DNA of 64,000 nucleotides, taken from positions 58,712,015-58,776,014 of the forward strand of contig NC_057823.1 of NCBI RefSeq assembly GCF_910594005.1. Reading direction: 5' to 3'. The notes beneath the pieces were generated by a model that saw only the letters and a list, made by a program, of their open reading frames with translations, did no database searches and was not told the origin of the DNA. Shown here piece after piece: positions 1-9,802 of the stretch (positions are counted from its first letter, which is position 1; each line of letters starts with the position of its first letter). Source of the DNA: Cervus elaphus (Eukaryota > Chordata > Mammalia > Artiodactyla > Cervidae). Both the position numbers and the translations under genes were made by a program.

Positions 1-104
1 GACTTAGCTGCCCCATGGCATGTGGGATCTTCCTGGACCAGGGGTTGAACCTGTGTCCTCTGCCCTGGCAGGCACTTAACCACTGGACCGCCAGGAAAAT
101 CCCC
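1..104 (-). mobile_element. CHR-type tRNA-derived SINE, cut by window edge
   Basis: Read on the minus strand this is the tRNA-like head of a cetartiodactyl CHR SINE. It starts at the gggattttcctgg-type end and continues through the B-box-like stretch and the gatcccacatgcc motif. The body is cut off by the start of the window. The tRNA-like part has no intact cloverleaf, so it is not a tRNA gene. Confidence 0.8.
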
Positions 105-529
105 ATGTGTTTACTGAGTCCAGGTTCCTAAAGACAAACAGAGCTGGCCATGCTGCTCACAACACGTGTGACAGTGTCTGGAGCTCAGAAAAGAAGACAT
201 AGGGGAACTATACTGGGTATGGGTGGGGGAAGATTTGTCTAGGGAACGGCACCTTAGATTCAAACCATTGACCCAGATTCCCCCATAAAGCCAAGGATTA
301 AACCTAGAAAACGTGGGGTCTCTCTCTTCCACTCTGGATCACTGCACCCAATTCCTACAAATCACCGGAAGTAGACCTCAAATCCTATCACTGTCCTGCT
401 TCAATGCTTGGGTGGCTCTCCACTCTCCCTGGAGCAAAACCCAACCTCGCTGCAAACTCCAGCAGCTGCTTTTTTTTTTTTTTGCCATCCTCCATGTCCG
501 CCCTCAGTTTTCCCACCATATTCCCCCCA
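105..529. other. Unassigned 5' flank
   Basis: Unique-looking sequence with a T/A-rich run near 470-482. I recognise no gene, exon or repeat family here; the short open frames overlap one another on both strands and resemble nothing known. Confidence 0.5.
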
Positions 530-893
530 CCCCCACCAGCCTTCCTGCTCTTCCCTGAATGCCCCAAACTTGCTCCCACCTCAGGACCTTCACATATGCT
601 GTTCCCCATTATCTTCTATTTTCTTCTTCAGGTCTTGATTCAAAGGTTACTCCTCCCCTTTCTGTCCTTGCATTTTGTTCTGTCACCCTGGTTTATTTTC
701 TCTGTAGCAGCTCTCACTACTGAAGGCTTTCTTTATTTACTGCTCATCTTCTGCTGAAGCATCAGCTGGTGGCGGGTAGGGGTGGTAGGGGTCGTAGGTG
801 AAAGCTGGGGACTGTTTCCTTTGCAGCTGAATTCCTGTCTCCTAACATAGTGGCTGCCACATAGTAGGCACTCAATAAATGTATCCAATGAAA
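530..893 (+). mobile_element. L2 LINE 3'-end fossil
   Basis: Diverged L2 3' sequence. It shows the tgctcttccctgaatgcc and ggaccttcacatatgctgttc blocks and ends with the typical gccacatagtaggcactcaataaatg tail at about 857-880. An insertion or local expansion (GGTAGGGGTGGTAGGGG-like) interrupts it near 770-800. Confidence 0.65.
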
Positions 894-1019
894 GAATGCA
901 TGATGGAGGAGGGCTCTTGGGGATCCCTTGGCTGGGTCCATTTATTTTTCAGATAAGGAAACTGAGGCCCTGCCTGGAGTCTGACAGCCAGCACTTGGGC
1001 TGCAGCGTGGACCCCAGGG

Positions 1020-1270
1020 GCAAGGGAGGGCTCCGGCGCGTGCCGGCCCCTCACGGAGGGGATGCTCGGCTCCAGGCTCCCGAGTCCCTCTGGGCATCTC
1101 GGATCGTCCGAGCCCGCACAGACAATGCGAGGCGAGCGGCCGACAGGCGAGTCGGCGGCAGCTGCGCAGGCGGCGGGTACATGTGAGAACTTTGTGAAAG
1201 GAGATGAGAGGGAGAGGCAGGCGAGCGGGCGGCTGTGAACACCTGGCCAGGCAGCCCCGCCAGCTGCCTC
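1020..1270. promoter_or_regulatory. Small CpG-rich patch 5 kb upstream of POU4F3
   Basis: About 250 bp of CpG-dense unique sequence, in contrast with its AT-richer neighbours. It contains two CAGCTG E-boxes (1159-1164 and 1261-1266). Mouse POU4F3 hair-cell expression is known to depend on several kilobases of 5' DNA that respond to bHLH factors such as ATOH1, so this patch is a reasonable candidate enhancer. That role is inference; neither a transcription start nor a coding exon is evident. Confidence 0.35.
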
Positions 1271-1562
1271 CCCGCGATGGCATCTTGAGTTCGGGCCTTT
1301 CTCTCGGGGCCATCTCCCATTCCATCCCTTTTGTCTCTCCCCAGCTCTGGAGGGTAGAGCTTGGCCAGAGACGGAGGTGGGAGGGGGGTAGCTGCTGTCT
1401 TTTCTCTTAGGCCTAAGCCGGAAGCATGCCTGGAGCAGGGCCAGACTCTGAGCCTCTGGAAGCAAGGCCTTCTGAGAAAGAAGTAAAGGCCAGCTCACCC
1501 CACTCCGTCAACCCCTGGTCTGGGGTGGTGCCAGCCCAGTATGTTAGTCAACTTTCCGTGTG

Positions 1563-1765
1563 GGCGTGGGAGTCAGACATCTGAGTTCCTATCCCTACTC
1601 TGCCATGCTTAGCTGGCTTTAGGCAACTCAATTGCTCTGAGCTTCAGTTTTCTCATCTGTAATATGGAGATAATGACATCAGCCTCACAGGCTTGATAGG
1701 ATTCAGTGTACCATACTTCTAAAGCACTTAGCCCACAGCCTGGCTCATAAGGAGCCTCTTGTGTG
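1563..1765 (+). mobile_element. MIR SINE
   Basis: Near full-length MIR in sense. The gagtcagacatctgagttc block, the CORE segment (caattgctctgagc through tctgtaatatggagataa) and the 3' end around the agcacttagcccacagcctggc stretch are all present. Confidence 0.85.
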
Positions 1766-1769
1766 GTTC

Positions 1770-2417
1770 CTCTTGTCACCATCATAACAGGCCAGAGGCC
1801 TGGAGAGGATGTTATCCATGCATTCATTCATTCAACACAGATCATTATATTAAGATCCTGCGTGGTGCCTGTACCTGTAAACACAGTGACAAATAAGACT
1901 CATCTTCAGAGAAGTCCCAGGGTCCTTCAAGAAGCAGAGACCATAAAACATCATGTTCTTCCCAAGATATAACAGAAGATGCAAAAGCCTGAAAGAAGGA
2001 ACACTCTCTGTTTGAGTCTTGGTGAAACTTGCACAATTATGTCAGGGCTTTAACACCATCCTTATCAGATTGCAAGTGTCCAGACCAAGTTTTTTGAGTT
2101 GATGGTCCCAGAACATCTGTATGCAAATCATGAATGTCTATTAAAAAGCACCTTAGTCCTTGTAGTCAAATCTCTGCATGTGGTCCTAGGATGCTGTATT
2201 TTAAGAGGTCGCAGATGATTCCTACTCATAGTAAAGCTGCAAACTAGTGACCAACAGGGAAAATGCCTCCCTTCCCCTTCTAGGGCTAGTCCTTCTAGAG
2301 AACACAGTGCTTTGTGCCCTGACTTAGAGTTACATGTAGCAGTTCTAGTGCCCCACTGACTCTAAGCCCCCCAGCAGTGTGCTCTATACCTGCAGAACCT
2401 ATCACAAGGCCCAGCTG
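1770..2417. other. Intergenic, no gene seen
   Basis: Mixed unique and heavily decayed sequence between a MIR and an L1 insertion. No exon-like or RNA-gene structure is recognisable. Confidence 0.5.
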
Positions 2418-2429
2418 TCAGCAGGTATT

Positions 2430-2782
2430 ATTATTATTTTTAAACTTTATTATTGGCATATAATTGCTTTACAGTGTTAGTTTCTGCCATATAACAATGT
2501 GAATCAGCTATTAATATATGTGTACATATATCCCCTTCCTCTTGAGTCTCCCCTCCACCCACACTAAGCTGAGTTCCCTGTGCTCTTTAGCAGCTTCCCA
2601 CTATCTATGCAGTTTACACATGGCTGTGTATATATGTCAGTGCTACTGTCCCCCTTCATCCCACCCTCCCCATCCCTGCCCCGGCCCCCGCCGCGTCCAC
2701 GTGTCCATTCTCTACATCTGCATCTCTATTCCTGCCTTGTAAATAGGTTCATCTGTACCCTTTCTCTAGATTCAATATGTAT
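2430..2782 (-). mobile_element. L1 (artiodactyl type) 3'-UTR insertion
   Basis: Antisense L1 3'-end sequence beginning at the tttaaactttattattggc end and running through the pyrimidine-rich cccctccacccacac and cccccttcatcccaccc stretches. It is flanked by a 12-bp target duplication with one mismatch: TCAGCAGGTATT at 2418-2429 and TCAGCAAGTATT at 2783-2794. It is strongly 5' truncated. Confidence 0.8.
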
Positions 2783-2794
2783 TCAGCAAGTATT

Positions 2795-3804
2795 TGGAAA
2801 TGATTGTACAATGAAGGAAATGCCCCCTTTATGCCCCCCATTTGTGTAAATGGCCATGTGGTCCTTCCTTGGCTCTCAGACAGATGTTATTTAGTCCATA
2901 CATGATGTTTGCGTGTGTGAGTGCTTTAACTGTAATTTAACACCATGAGGGTGAGAGTGGGGACATGTGCTCTCCAATTTGCCATAGTCCCAATCCTCCC
3001 TTTTATACACCCAGCTAATTAATTTTACCAGACTTGCCCCTGACAATTTAAGTTTGCAAATCCTGTACAATATAGATGATGTTATTGACTGTGTTCTGGG
3101 GCTGTCCTTCCAGTTGCTTTCTGAATGGTCTCTTCCTTCTTCTGTTGTCTCCAGAGCCTTCTCACTAAGACTGGTCCCTGAGGATGGGTGTCATCTTACT
3201 GCTGGCTGCCTGGAGCTGCTGGTAGACCCTCCTGAAGAGCAAGGTGGGAAAAACCCAGGGAACACAGGTTGCCTGATGCAAGCATGGCTTTTGATTTGTG
3301 ATCCTAATGCCTCAGGATGTTGGAGTGGGGGTTGGTGAGCCAAAGGTCTGCACTGGAGGCCTAAAGGGGCTAGTTAGTTTTGCTCTTTCTCTGACCTCTG
3401 CTTGACCTCGACCCTGGCCAGCATGTCCCAGGCCGCTGGGAGACAAAACAGGGAAGAATGGATGTAGATGGGCTTTCCCCTCCATTTCTGGGGGGTTCAG
3501 CTTCACAGATAACTAGGGTCTCAGGGCACCATAAGACGAGGCAAGTTACAGATTCTTTTCCCTGGAGGATCCAGTATCCCCAGGTTCCCACTCCCCTTTT
3601 CCTTTTGGCTTCTAGTATTGTGCAGAAAACAAGAACAAGTGGTCCTAAATGCTGGTGAGTGATCAAATAATGTTACATTTAGCTACTAGGGAGTTGAGAA
3701 TTCCTGGAGAGAAGCTCCTGACTTGCTCACAATGTGTTGCATTTAAATTAACCAGAACAGTAGTCTTTTGCTTTAGCTGGAAAAGGCTTAGCAATGGTCT
3801 AGTC
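2795..3804. other. Intergenic, no gene seen
   Basis: About 1 kb without a recognisable repeat or gene. Several short overlapping open frames occur on both strands at 3050-3660, none with a recognisable domain or with splice sites placed to make an exon. Confidence 0.5.
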
Positions 3805-4064
3805 CGGAGAAGGCAACGGCAACCCACTCCAGTACTCTTGCCTGGAAAATCCCATGGATGGAGGAGCCTGGTAGGCTGCAGTCCATGGGGTCACAAAGAG
3901 TCGGACACGACTGAGCAACTTCACTTTCACCCGTTGGAGAAGGAAATGGCAACCCACTCCAGTGTTCTTGCCTGGAGAATCCCATGGACGGAGGAGCCTG
4001 GTGGGCTGCCGTCTATGCGGTTGCAGAGTCGGACACGACTAAAGCGACTTAGCAGCAGCAGCAG
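3805..4064 (+). mobile_element. Bov-A2 SINE (dimeric)
   Basis: Two head-to-tail Bov-A units in sense. Each carries the cccactccagt...cttgcctgga block and the gtcggacacgac block, joined by the cttcactttcaccc linker and ending in the (cag)n tail at 4050-4063. This family is restricted to ruminants. Confidence 0.9.
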
Positions 4065-4789
4065 TCCAGCCCTCTCTCCTGGGTAAACTGAGGCCCAGCC
4101 AGGGTCACATCCATCCAGTGTTTGAATACTATCCCACGCCTGGTCTTCCCGAGGCCCATGGTTCTTATGTGTACCCTATACTTCAAGAATCCCATCAGCC
4201 TTGCTCTGTGTGGCTGAGATAGTCAATTTCTTGTGCATGAGACAGACTGTTTCCTGAAGTGGATTTTAGACTGGTGCTTTTGTGAGGGCAGAGATGGTGT
4301 CTGATTCGCATCTGTGTCCCAGCCCTCGCCATGGGGTGTGGTGCAAAGCAGGTGAACAGAGGACAGCAAGGAACCAGCTTGCTCCTGCAGACAAACCATT
4401 CTCCAGAAAGAGGACCCAGGCCACTCCTGCTCCCAACAGATTTCTAAGTTGAGGGAGAAAGAAGAAAGGAACAAGCGTTCAGTCCATGATTTCAGTGTGG
4501 CAAGCACAGTACCAAATGCTTATCTGTGCATTCCCCACAACCATCAGAGGAGGAGAGTGACAGATGAGGAAAGTGCCATATGCAGACTCTACGGTGGCTC
4601 CTGGCCTCTCCGCCAGCAAGACCCGAGGTTAGAGCCTGCGCCTCCAAGCCTCAGGCTGTTTAGGAAGTTGACTGAGTGCTTTACGTTCTACTCCGGGTGG
4701 AACCCTCTTCACCAGAACCCAAGAAGGCAAGCAAAGAGCAGGGCAACTCCCATTTCAGAGCTCGGCAAACCGAGGCCGAGAAAGGGTTA
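4065..4789. other. Decayed L2/MIR sequence upstream of CpG region
   Basis: An L2-like block lies at about 4255-4330 (gagggcagagatggtgtctg) and a minus-strand MIR-like block at about 4465-4590 (the acaaccatcagagg to gacagatgaggaaa part). The remainder is unassigned. Confidence 0.45.
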
Positions 4790-5260
4790 GTGAAAGGGCG
4801 GCGCGTGGCTTCTGGGGTTAGAGGGCGGGATCCAGGCCAGGAGATGGGGGATTGGCAGGACCGGAGGCGGGGGAGGCCGGACCCGGCAGCGTTTCCTCTT
4901 AGGCTTGGGGGTGGCCCCTTCACCCCACCGCCACCCCCGACCCCCACTCCGTTAACCTTCTGGGAATCCCGACTCACACCCTCAGGCGCGGCTGCCAGCA
5001 TCACTGAAACCCCAAGGCCGCCCCGCGGTGGAGGCGGCGGCGAGGTGGGCTCAGCTGGGCGCACAGGGCTTCTCTCCCGACCCGGAGGGCGGCGCGGACG
5101 GCCGCGGGCCCAGGATTCCCCATGCATTATTCACGCTGTTTACTAGCGCGGGGAAAGGCGAGGAGAGACTGGGAGAAACTAGGGAAGGAGCCGGGAGCAG
5201 AGGGAAGGGGGCGGGGCCGCACTAACGCCGGGGCGCACGGGAAGGAAACTTCGGGAAGAC
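4790..5260. promoter_or_regulatory. Upstream CpG island, about 1-1.4 kb before the POU4F3 TATA box
   Basis: CpG-dense and G-rich, with many GGCGG/GCGCGG motifs. It contains an AT-rich island, ATGCATTATTCA at 5122-5133, that resembles a POU-factor site. It is separated from the core promoter by MIR-derived sequence. It could be an extended promoter or an enhancer with autoregulatory input; the sequence does not decide between these. Confidence 0.45.
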
Positions 5261-5535
5261 AAAGTAGCCAAGCGGTTAGGATCCTGGGGCGTCAGACGTG
5301 GCGCCTGGCACACAGGAGGCTGTCAGTAAATATGTGTGGAAAACGGAGAACGACCACGGAACGAGTGAGTGAGCGGCTCCAGCTCCCGACCAGCCGTGTC
5401 GCCTTGGTACAAACCCCACCGACGCGCGTGTTCCTCGTCTGTAAAATGGCATCACAGCCCAGTTCCGCAGGGTGTGAGCACACCACAGGCTGACACTCTA
5501 AACTGCCCAGCACACAGTAGGAGCTTAAAAATGAA
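5258..5535 (+). mobile_element. MIR remnants inside the CpG-rich 5' flank
   Basis: Two sense MIR remnants lie side by side. The first (about 5258-5335) has the tRNA-like start agccaagcggttaggatcc fused to a MIR 3' end (cgcctggcacacagg). The second (about 5383-5530) has the CORE and the tctgtaaaatggcatcac part, then the cccagcacacagtaggagc tail. Both have gained CpGs relative to the family. Confidence 0.65.
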
Positions 5536-5998
5536 AGCTGTTGTCTGGGGAATGGGGCTTCTAAGCGTCAGCGGCCCAAGAGAAATCTGTTCACCCACTC
5601 CCAAGGCCGGTGGGCAGTCCTGAACGGTGACCACTCTAAAAAATACTCTGAATTTTAGGCTGTCCTTAGGCCGGCTGCTTGGGGAGTCGGAGCTGGGGGG
5701 ACAAATTGTCCTTTCAAGCGAAGGCAAGAAAGATAAGTGCGGGGAGGAGGCCTCAGGCCTCCGGGCCTGGGCAGGCAGTTACTTCCCCACATCCACCAGC
5801 GCGGCCGACTGAGGGTGGAGGTCACTGGGGTTCCGGGTGGTTTCTCATCCTCGCCGGAGCCCGTCTGGGCGCTTGGAGGCGCCTCTTCGCTGCGCGGCTG
5901 GGTCGGACTCTAGTGGACCGCTCGGGCGTGGGGCCAGGAGCGCCCTGGAAATGGGCAGTTTGGCGGCAGCCGGGCCGACAAAGTGAGTGAGTGAGTGA

Positions 5999-6029
5999 GT
6001 GTGTGTGTGTGTGTGTGTGCGCGCGCGCG
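5999..6029. repeat. (GT)n(GC)n alternating purine-pyrimidine tract
   Basis: An uninterrupted 31-nt alternating purine-pyrimidine run (GT repeats passing into GC repeats), preceded by a GTGA tetranucleotide repeat at 5983-5998. Such tracts can adopt Z-DNA under negative supercoiling. It ends about 190 bp upstream of the POU4F3 TATA box. Confidence 0.9.
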
Positions 6030-6181
6030 GTGGGTTGGGGTAGGGTCAGCTTCCTGGCCCACGGCTGCCCTTCTGTCTGGCTTGTGCGAATTGGGACAGG
6101 ATGGAAAGGTTGGGACTTTGGGGAGAAAAAGTCCCTAAAGAAGAAGTAAGGTTCCGGAAGGTCTGCTGGCTGGAGCCGAGC

Positions 6182-6227
6182 GGGGCGGGGCGGACGCGGG
6201 GAGGCCCGGCCGGGCAGGGGTATAAAC
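6182..6227 (+). promoter_or_regulatory. POU4F3: POU4F3 core promoter (GC box and TATA box)
   Basis: A GC box (GGGGCGGGGCGG at about 6182-6193) is followed by TATAAAC at 6221-6227 in an otherwise G+C-rich setting. A TATA box here predicts transcription start at about 6250, giving a 5' UTR of about 270 nt to the start codon at 6519. The start site itself is inferred from spacing. Confidence 0.7.
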
Positions 6228-6367
6228 GCTGGGGGCGGCGGGGGCCCGCGCAGAGAGGCGCGCGGAGAGCTGCCTCCTGGCCTCGCCTCCCTGGCCGCCC
6301 CTGCAAGTCTCGGGCGCGTGAGCACGCCTGCGCGCGCCCGGGCCCTTCCTGGCAGGCTGCTTGTAAG

Positions 6368-6436
6368 ATGAGTGAAGAAGCAGGTGGGGGAGAGGGGAGG
6401 CAGCGAGCGAGAGGGCGAGGGGAGCGCGGGCGCTGA
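6368..6436 (+). promoter_or_regulatory. Upstream ORF 1 in POU4F3 5' UTR
   Basis: ATG at 6368 with A at -3, then 21 further codons rich in Gly/Arg/Glu, then TGA at 6434-6436. It lies wholly within the predicted 5' UTR and ends 82 nt before the POU4F3 start. Whether it is translated is unknown. Confidence 0.5.
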
Positions 6437-6483
6437 GCGGCGCTCACTTGGAGCGCGGCGAGCAAGCGAGAAGAGCCTGATCC

Positions 6484-6522
6484 ATGTCCCTCGCTGCCTC
6501 CCTGCCCGGCGCGCGAAGATGA
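6484..6522 (+). promoter_or_regulatory. Upstream ORF 2 overlapping the POU4F3 start codon
   Basis: ATG at 6484 in a weak context (T at -3) opens a 12-codon frame. Its TGA stop at 6520-6522 overlaps the POU4F3 ATG at 6519-6521, a TGA/ATG overlap compatible with termination-coupled reinitiation or with inhibition of the main start. The geometry is read directly; a regulatory function is inference. Confidence 0.5.
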
Positions 6523-7850
6523 TGGCCATGAACGCCAAGCAGCCTTTCGGCATGCACCCGGTGCTTCAAGAACCCAAATTCTCCAGCCTGCACTCCGGCT
6601 CCGAGGCCATGCGCCGAGTCTGTCTCCCAGCCCCGCAGGTAGGTAGTGGAGCATAATTACCGCTCTAAGGCACATTTTTTGACAGGCACTTGCTTCATGT
6701 TTTTTTCATGTCGCCCAGAACAATCGCCGCTGTCTGAACCCCTCTCCTTGTCTCCCCCGCGCTCTCTCCCGGCGCGCTCTCTCTCTCATTCATGTCTCTG
6801 ATCCACACGTCTGTTCCAGCAGAGCCTCTGTCTCCGTATTAATTTTTATGACCTGGGCTTTGAGGAGAGGCATCTCGGTTGCTTGAAAATGTGTTTTAAT
6901 CCTGAGTTGACAGTATTCCCCACTGACCGTGTTGTGCGCCTTCTCGCTTGCAGCTGCAGGGTAATATATTTGGAAGCTTTGATGAGAGCCTGCTGGCACG
7001 CGCCGAAGCTCTGGCGGCGGTGGATATCGTCTCCCACGGCAAGAACCATCCGTTCAAGCCCGACGCCACCTACCATACCATGAGCAGCGTGCCCTGCACG
7101 TCCACTTCGTCCACCGTGCCCATCTCCCACCCGGCCGCGCTCACCTCGCACCCGCACCACGCCGTGCACCAGGGCCTCGAGGGCGACCTACTAGAGCACA
7201 TCTCGCCCACGCTGAGCGTGAGCGGCTTGGGCGCCCCCGAGCACTCGGTGATGCCGGCCCAGATCCACCCGCACCACCTGGGCGCCATGGGCCACCTGCA
7301 TCAGGCCATGGGCATGAGCCACCCACATGCCGTGGCGCCTCATAGCGCTATGCCTGCCTGCCTCAGCGACGTGGAGTCGGACCCGCGAGAGCTCGAGGCC
7401 TTCGCTGAGCGCTTCAAGCAGCGGCGCATCAAGTTAGGGGTGACCCAGGCGGACGTGGGTGCGGCCCTGGCCAACCTCAAGATCCCCGGTGTCGGCTCGC
7501 TCAGCCAGAGCACCATCTGCAGGTTCGAGTCTCTCACTCTCTCGCACAACAACATGATTGCGCTCAAGCCGGTACTCCAGGCCTGGCTGGAGGAAGCCGA
7601 GGCCGCCTACCGAGAGAAAAACAGCAAGCCGGAGCTCTTCAATGGCAGCGAGCGGAAGCGCAAACGCACGTCCATCGCGGCGCCAGAGAAGCGCTCCCTG
7701 GAGGCCTACTTTGCGATCCAGCCGCGGCCCTCATCCGAAAAGATCGCGGCCATCGCCGAGAAACTGGACCTTAAAAAGAACGTGGTGAGGGTCTGGTTCT
7801 GCAACCAGAGACAGAAACAGAAACGAATGAAGTACTCGGCTGTCCACTGA
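6519..7850 (+). CDS. POU4F3: POU4F3, POU class 4 homeobox 3 (BRN3C); join 6519-6638, 6954-7850
   Basis: Class IV POU transcription factor. In mammals it is needed for differentiation and survival of inner-ear hair cells, and human mutations cause dominant deafness DFNA15. Exon 1 (40 codons) begins MMAMNAKQPFG; exon 2 supplies residues 41-338. The total of 338 residues equals the family length, with no frameshift or stop. The POU-IV box (RAEALAAVDIV) is at residues 56-66, followed by a His-rich linker. The POU-specific domain is at about 179-256 (7368-7601). The POU homeodomain is at about 274-333 (7653-7832), with the basic RKRKR start and the recognition-helix WFCNQRQ core, including Cys50 and Asn51 of the homeodomain. 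The protein ends KYSAVH. POU4F1 and POU4F2 differ in having long Gly/Ser/Ala or His runs, absent here. The ATG at 6519 was chosen by family match; the ATG at 6522 has a better Kozak context (A at -3, G at +4) and would remove only one Met. Expected location is the nucleus. Confidence 0.98.
6639..6953 (+). other. POU4F3: POU4F3 intron 1
   Basis: 315-bp phase-0 intron. The donor is CAG|GTAGGT at 6636-6644. The acceptor is ...CTTGCAG|CTGCAG, with AG at 6952-6953. The short single intron after codon 40 is the standard layout for POU4 genes. The open frame continues a few bases upstream of the acceptor, but the family protein and the splice signals fix the boundary. Confidence 0.95.
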
Positions 7851-9060
7851 CTGCGACGGGGCACGGCGTCCGGGGCCGGGAGAGCTGAGTGTATGTCCCC
7901 CTGGAGTTGGGGGGGGAACGGTTATGGGGGCTCCAAGACGTTTCCTGGCAGGTCAGGCTCTCACCCCCGAAGTCACAGACTTTCCCCTTTATCCTGATTG
8001 GTTGCCTCCCGGCCTTCTCTTTCCCTTCTTTCCTTTCTGTTCCCACCAGAAAAGTTTGGGCGCTAAGAAAAAAATTCAGGAAAGGCAGGCCTGGAGGGAC
8101 TTGTGCTCTCCGTGGTGCTGAAAATATCCCTCGCGCCCAGGACTGCGCAACCTCAGGGCAGGAGCCCAAAAGCAAGGGATAGTTAATTAGCCCGACCGCA
8201 CGACTCTGGCGTGAAGGCATCACTTGGCTTAGCGTGATTAGACAAGGGGTGAAGGGATGGGAAGGAAGTGATAAGTAATAATACAAAGTCTAAGTGGGGC
8301 ACAAACATGTACTGGAGATTTATTTAGAGTATATAAAATACACGTATGTTTCCAAAGGATAGCCTTATACTCCCTTCCCCGCCTAAATTCTATCCATCTC
8401 ATCCTTTGGTTTGCTGTAAGTTCTCTAAGGTAGCATGGATTAGGTTCAGGGAAAATGTGCAGAGAGTTGCCGGCTCCGAGCTGTTCTCCGCCATAAGGTG
8501 GGTTCCAGAAAAAGTGGGCCCTTTTCAGCGACTGAAAATGGTGGAATCCTGTAGCTGGCTTGCAAGCAGCAGCCGGCCCCTGCTGTGGCCCATCCTCCAC
8601 GATCTGCTGGCCGTTCGAGGGGTAAAGACTGCCTGCAGGAAGGCAGGGGATTGGTAGCTTTCCGGTCGGACTGAGGACTCTCTGACCCTTGCTCCTTGTT
8701 CCAGACTCTCAGAGCAGCGTAGAGGCGGCTGCCTGAACGAAAGTAACTGTAACTCTCCGGAACACATGCAAGTCCTTCTAACACGGCTCACCTCGTTGCG
8801 CTTTTATTACTGTTCGCATCGTTGTTTACTGTTATTTATTACCACCACTTTTTTCCATCCCCCAACCTCTTGGTGGAGGTTCACTAATAGTTTTGAGCTG
8901 ATCGTGGGGCCAAACCACTGGCCTGGGTCCTTTTCACCCCAGTCCCTCTGGCCCCGTCACATTTTATCTTTCGTTACTTCATGTAATTTGCGTGTTGCTG
9001 TGTGACCTTTGGTTTTGTTGTCCGAATAGATGCAAATAAAATATTGTTTCCTTCTCTCTT
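7851..9060 (+). other. POU4F3: Probable POU4F3 3' UTR
   Basis: No canonical AATAAA or ATTAAA occurs between the stop codon and 9034, and no young SINE or LINE interrupts the interval. This fits a transcribed 3' UTR of about 1.2 kb. AT-rich stretches such as TTATTTA occur near 8830. The exact end is inferred from the poly(A) signals. Confidence 0.6.
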
Positions 9061-9088
9061 TACCCCTTGAATTAACTTCTAAAATAAA
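9035..9088 (+). terminator. POU4F3: Candidate polyadenylation signals
   Basis: AATAAA occurs at 9035-9040 and again at 9083-9088, the first canonical signals after the POU4F3 stop. A T/GT-rich segment surrounds them (ttgtttccttctctcttt after the first). Either could set the mRNA end, at about 9055 or 9105. Confidence 0.6.
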
Positions 9089-9404
9089 TGCTTTATTTTT
9101 CAACCCGAATCGCGGTGCTTTACTTTCTCGGAGGTTAAGGAGTACTAGTCTCCGAAAGGATTTAGAAGTGAGAACCCAGAAGGGCTGAACTGTCATTTCT
9201 AGCAGGCCAATCTTCTGCAATCATTTCTCCTTGCTCCTTTCCCCTGGGTGCCTTATCTTCTCACCCAAACCCTCCCTGGACCTCAGAGTTTCCAGATCCT
9301 TCCTCCACACTTCCTCCACACTTCCCTGAGTGCAAATCTGTCAGCTTCTATTTGTTCAACTTGACTCAGACTGAAAACTTTTAGGCCTGACTAATGGGAG
9401 TAGG

Positions 9405-9590
9405 AGCCCCCAGTATCTCCACTCATTGGCTGAATGATCCTGAATCCAGTTTCTTAAACATCTCTGAGTCTCCGTTGGTTGTCTGCAGCATGAAGATGCT
9501 AATACTTATCACAAGGTTATTGTCAGGACTGAGTAAGATTGTTTATTTAAGGCGTCTGGTGGTGCTTGGCTCTTAGTAGGAAACATTATT
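9405..9590 (+). mobile_element. MIR SINE
   Basis: Sense MIR. It shows the aatgatcctgaatccagtttc CORE start and the aagatgctaatacttatcacaaggttattg section, and ends in the tggtgcttggctcttagtagg tail. Confidence 0.75.
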
Positions 9591-9762
9591 TTAAAAGATC
9601 CAAAGGGCTAGGTGGGAGGTGAGCAGAGAGATGCAAAGAGAGAGGAAGGTGTTCTTTGCTGGGACTGGGTCGTTAGGACTTCTTTGGAATTACTTTAGAA
9701 ATTCATTTGGAATTATCGTCCAGGAGGTTATTCCAGCGTCTATTTTGGCTTCTGTGTGTGTG

Positions 9763-9763
<1 letters not shown>

Positions 9764-9801
<38 letters not shown>
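9764..9801 (+). repeat. Uninterrupted 38-nt poly(G) tract
   Basis: 38 consecutive G residues follow a short (TG)n run at about 9752-9761 and precede GTGTATGGGGG. A tract this long can form G-quadruplexes and is a well-known site of replication slippage and of sequencing or assembly error. Treat the exact length as uncertain. Confidence 0.9.

Positions 9802-9802
<1 letters not shown>

Noticed and set aside
872..1498. 208-codon minus-strand open frame
   Set aside because: It runs through a CpG-rich patch where stop codons are scarce, overlaps open frames on the other strand, and has no recognisable domain.
5822..6675. Two long minus-strand open frames (243 and 209 codons) over the POU4F3 promoter and exon 1
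   Set aside because: Composition artefacts of the CpG island; low-complexity Arg/Pro/Ala-rich translations, antisense to the real gene, one including the GT microsatellite as a Thr-His run.
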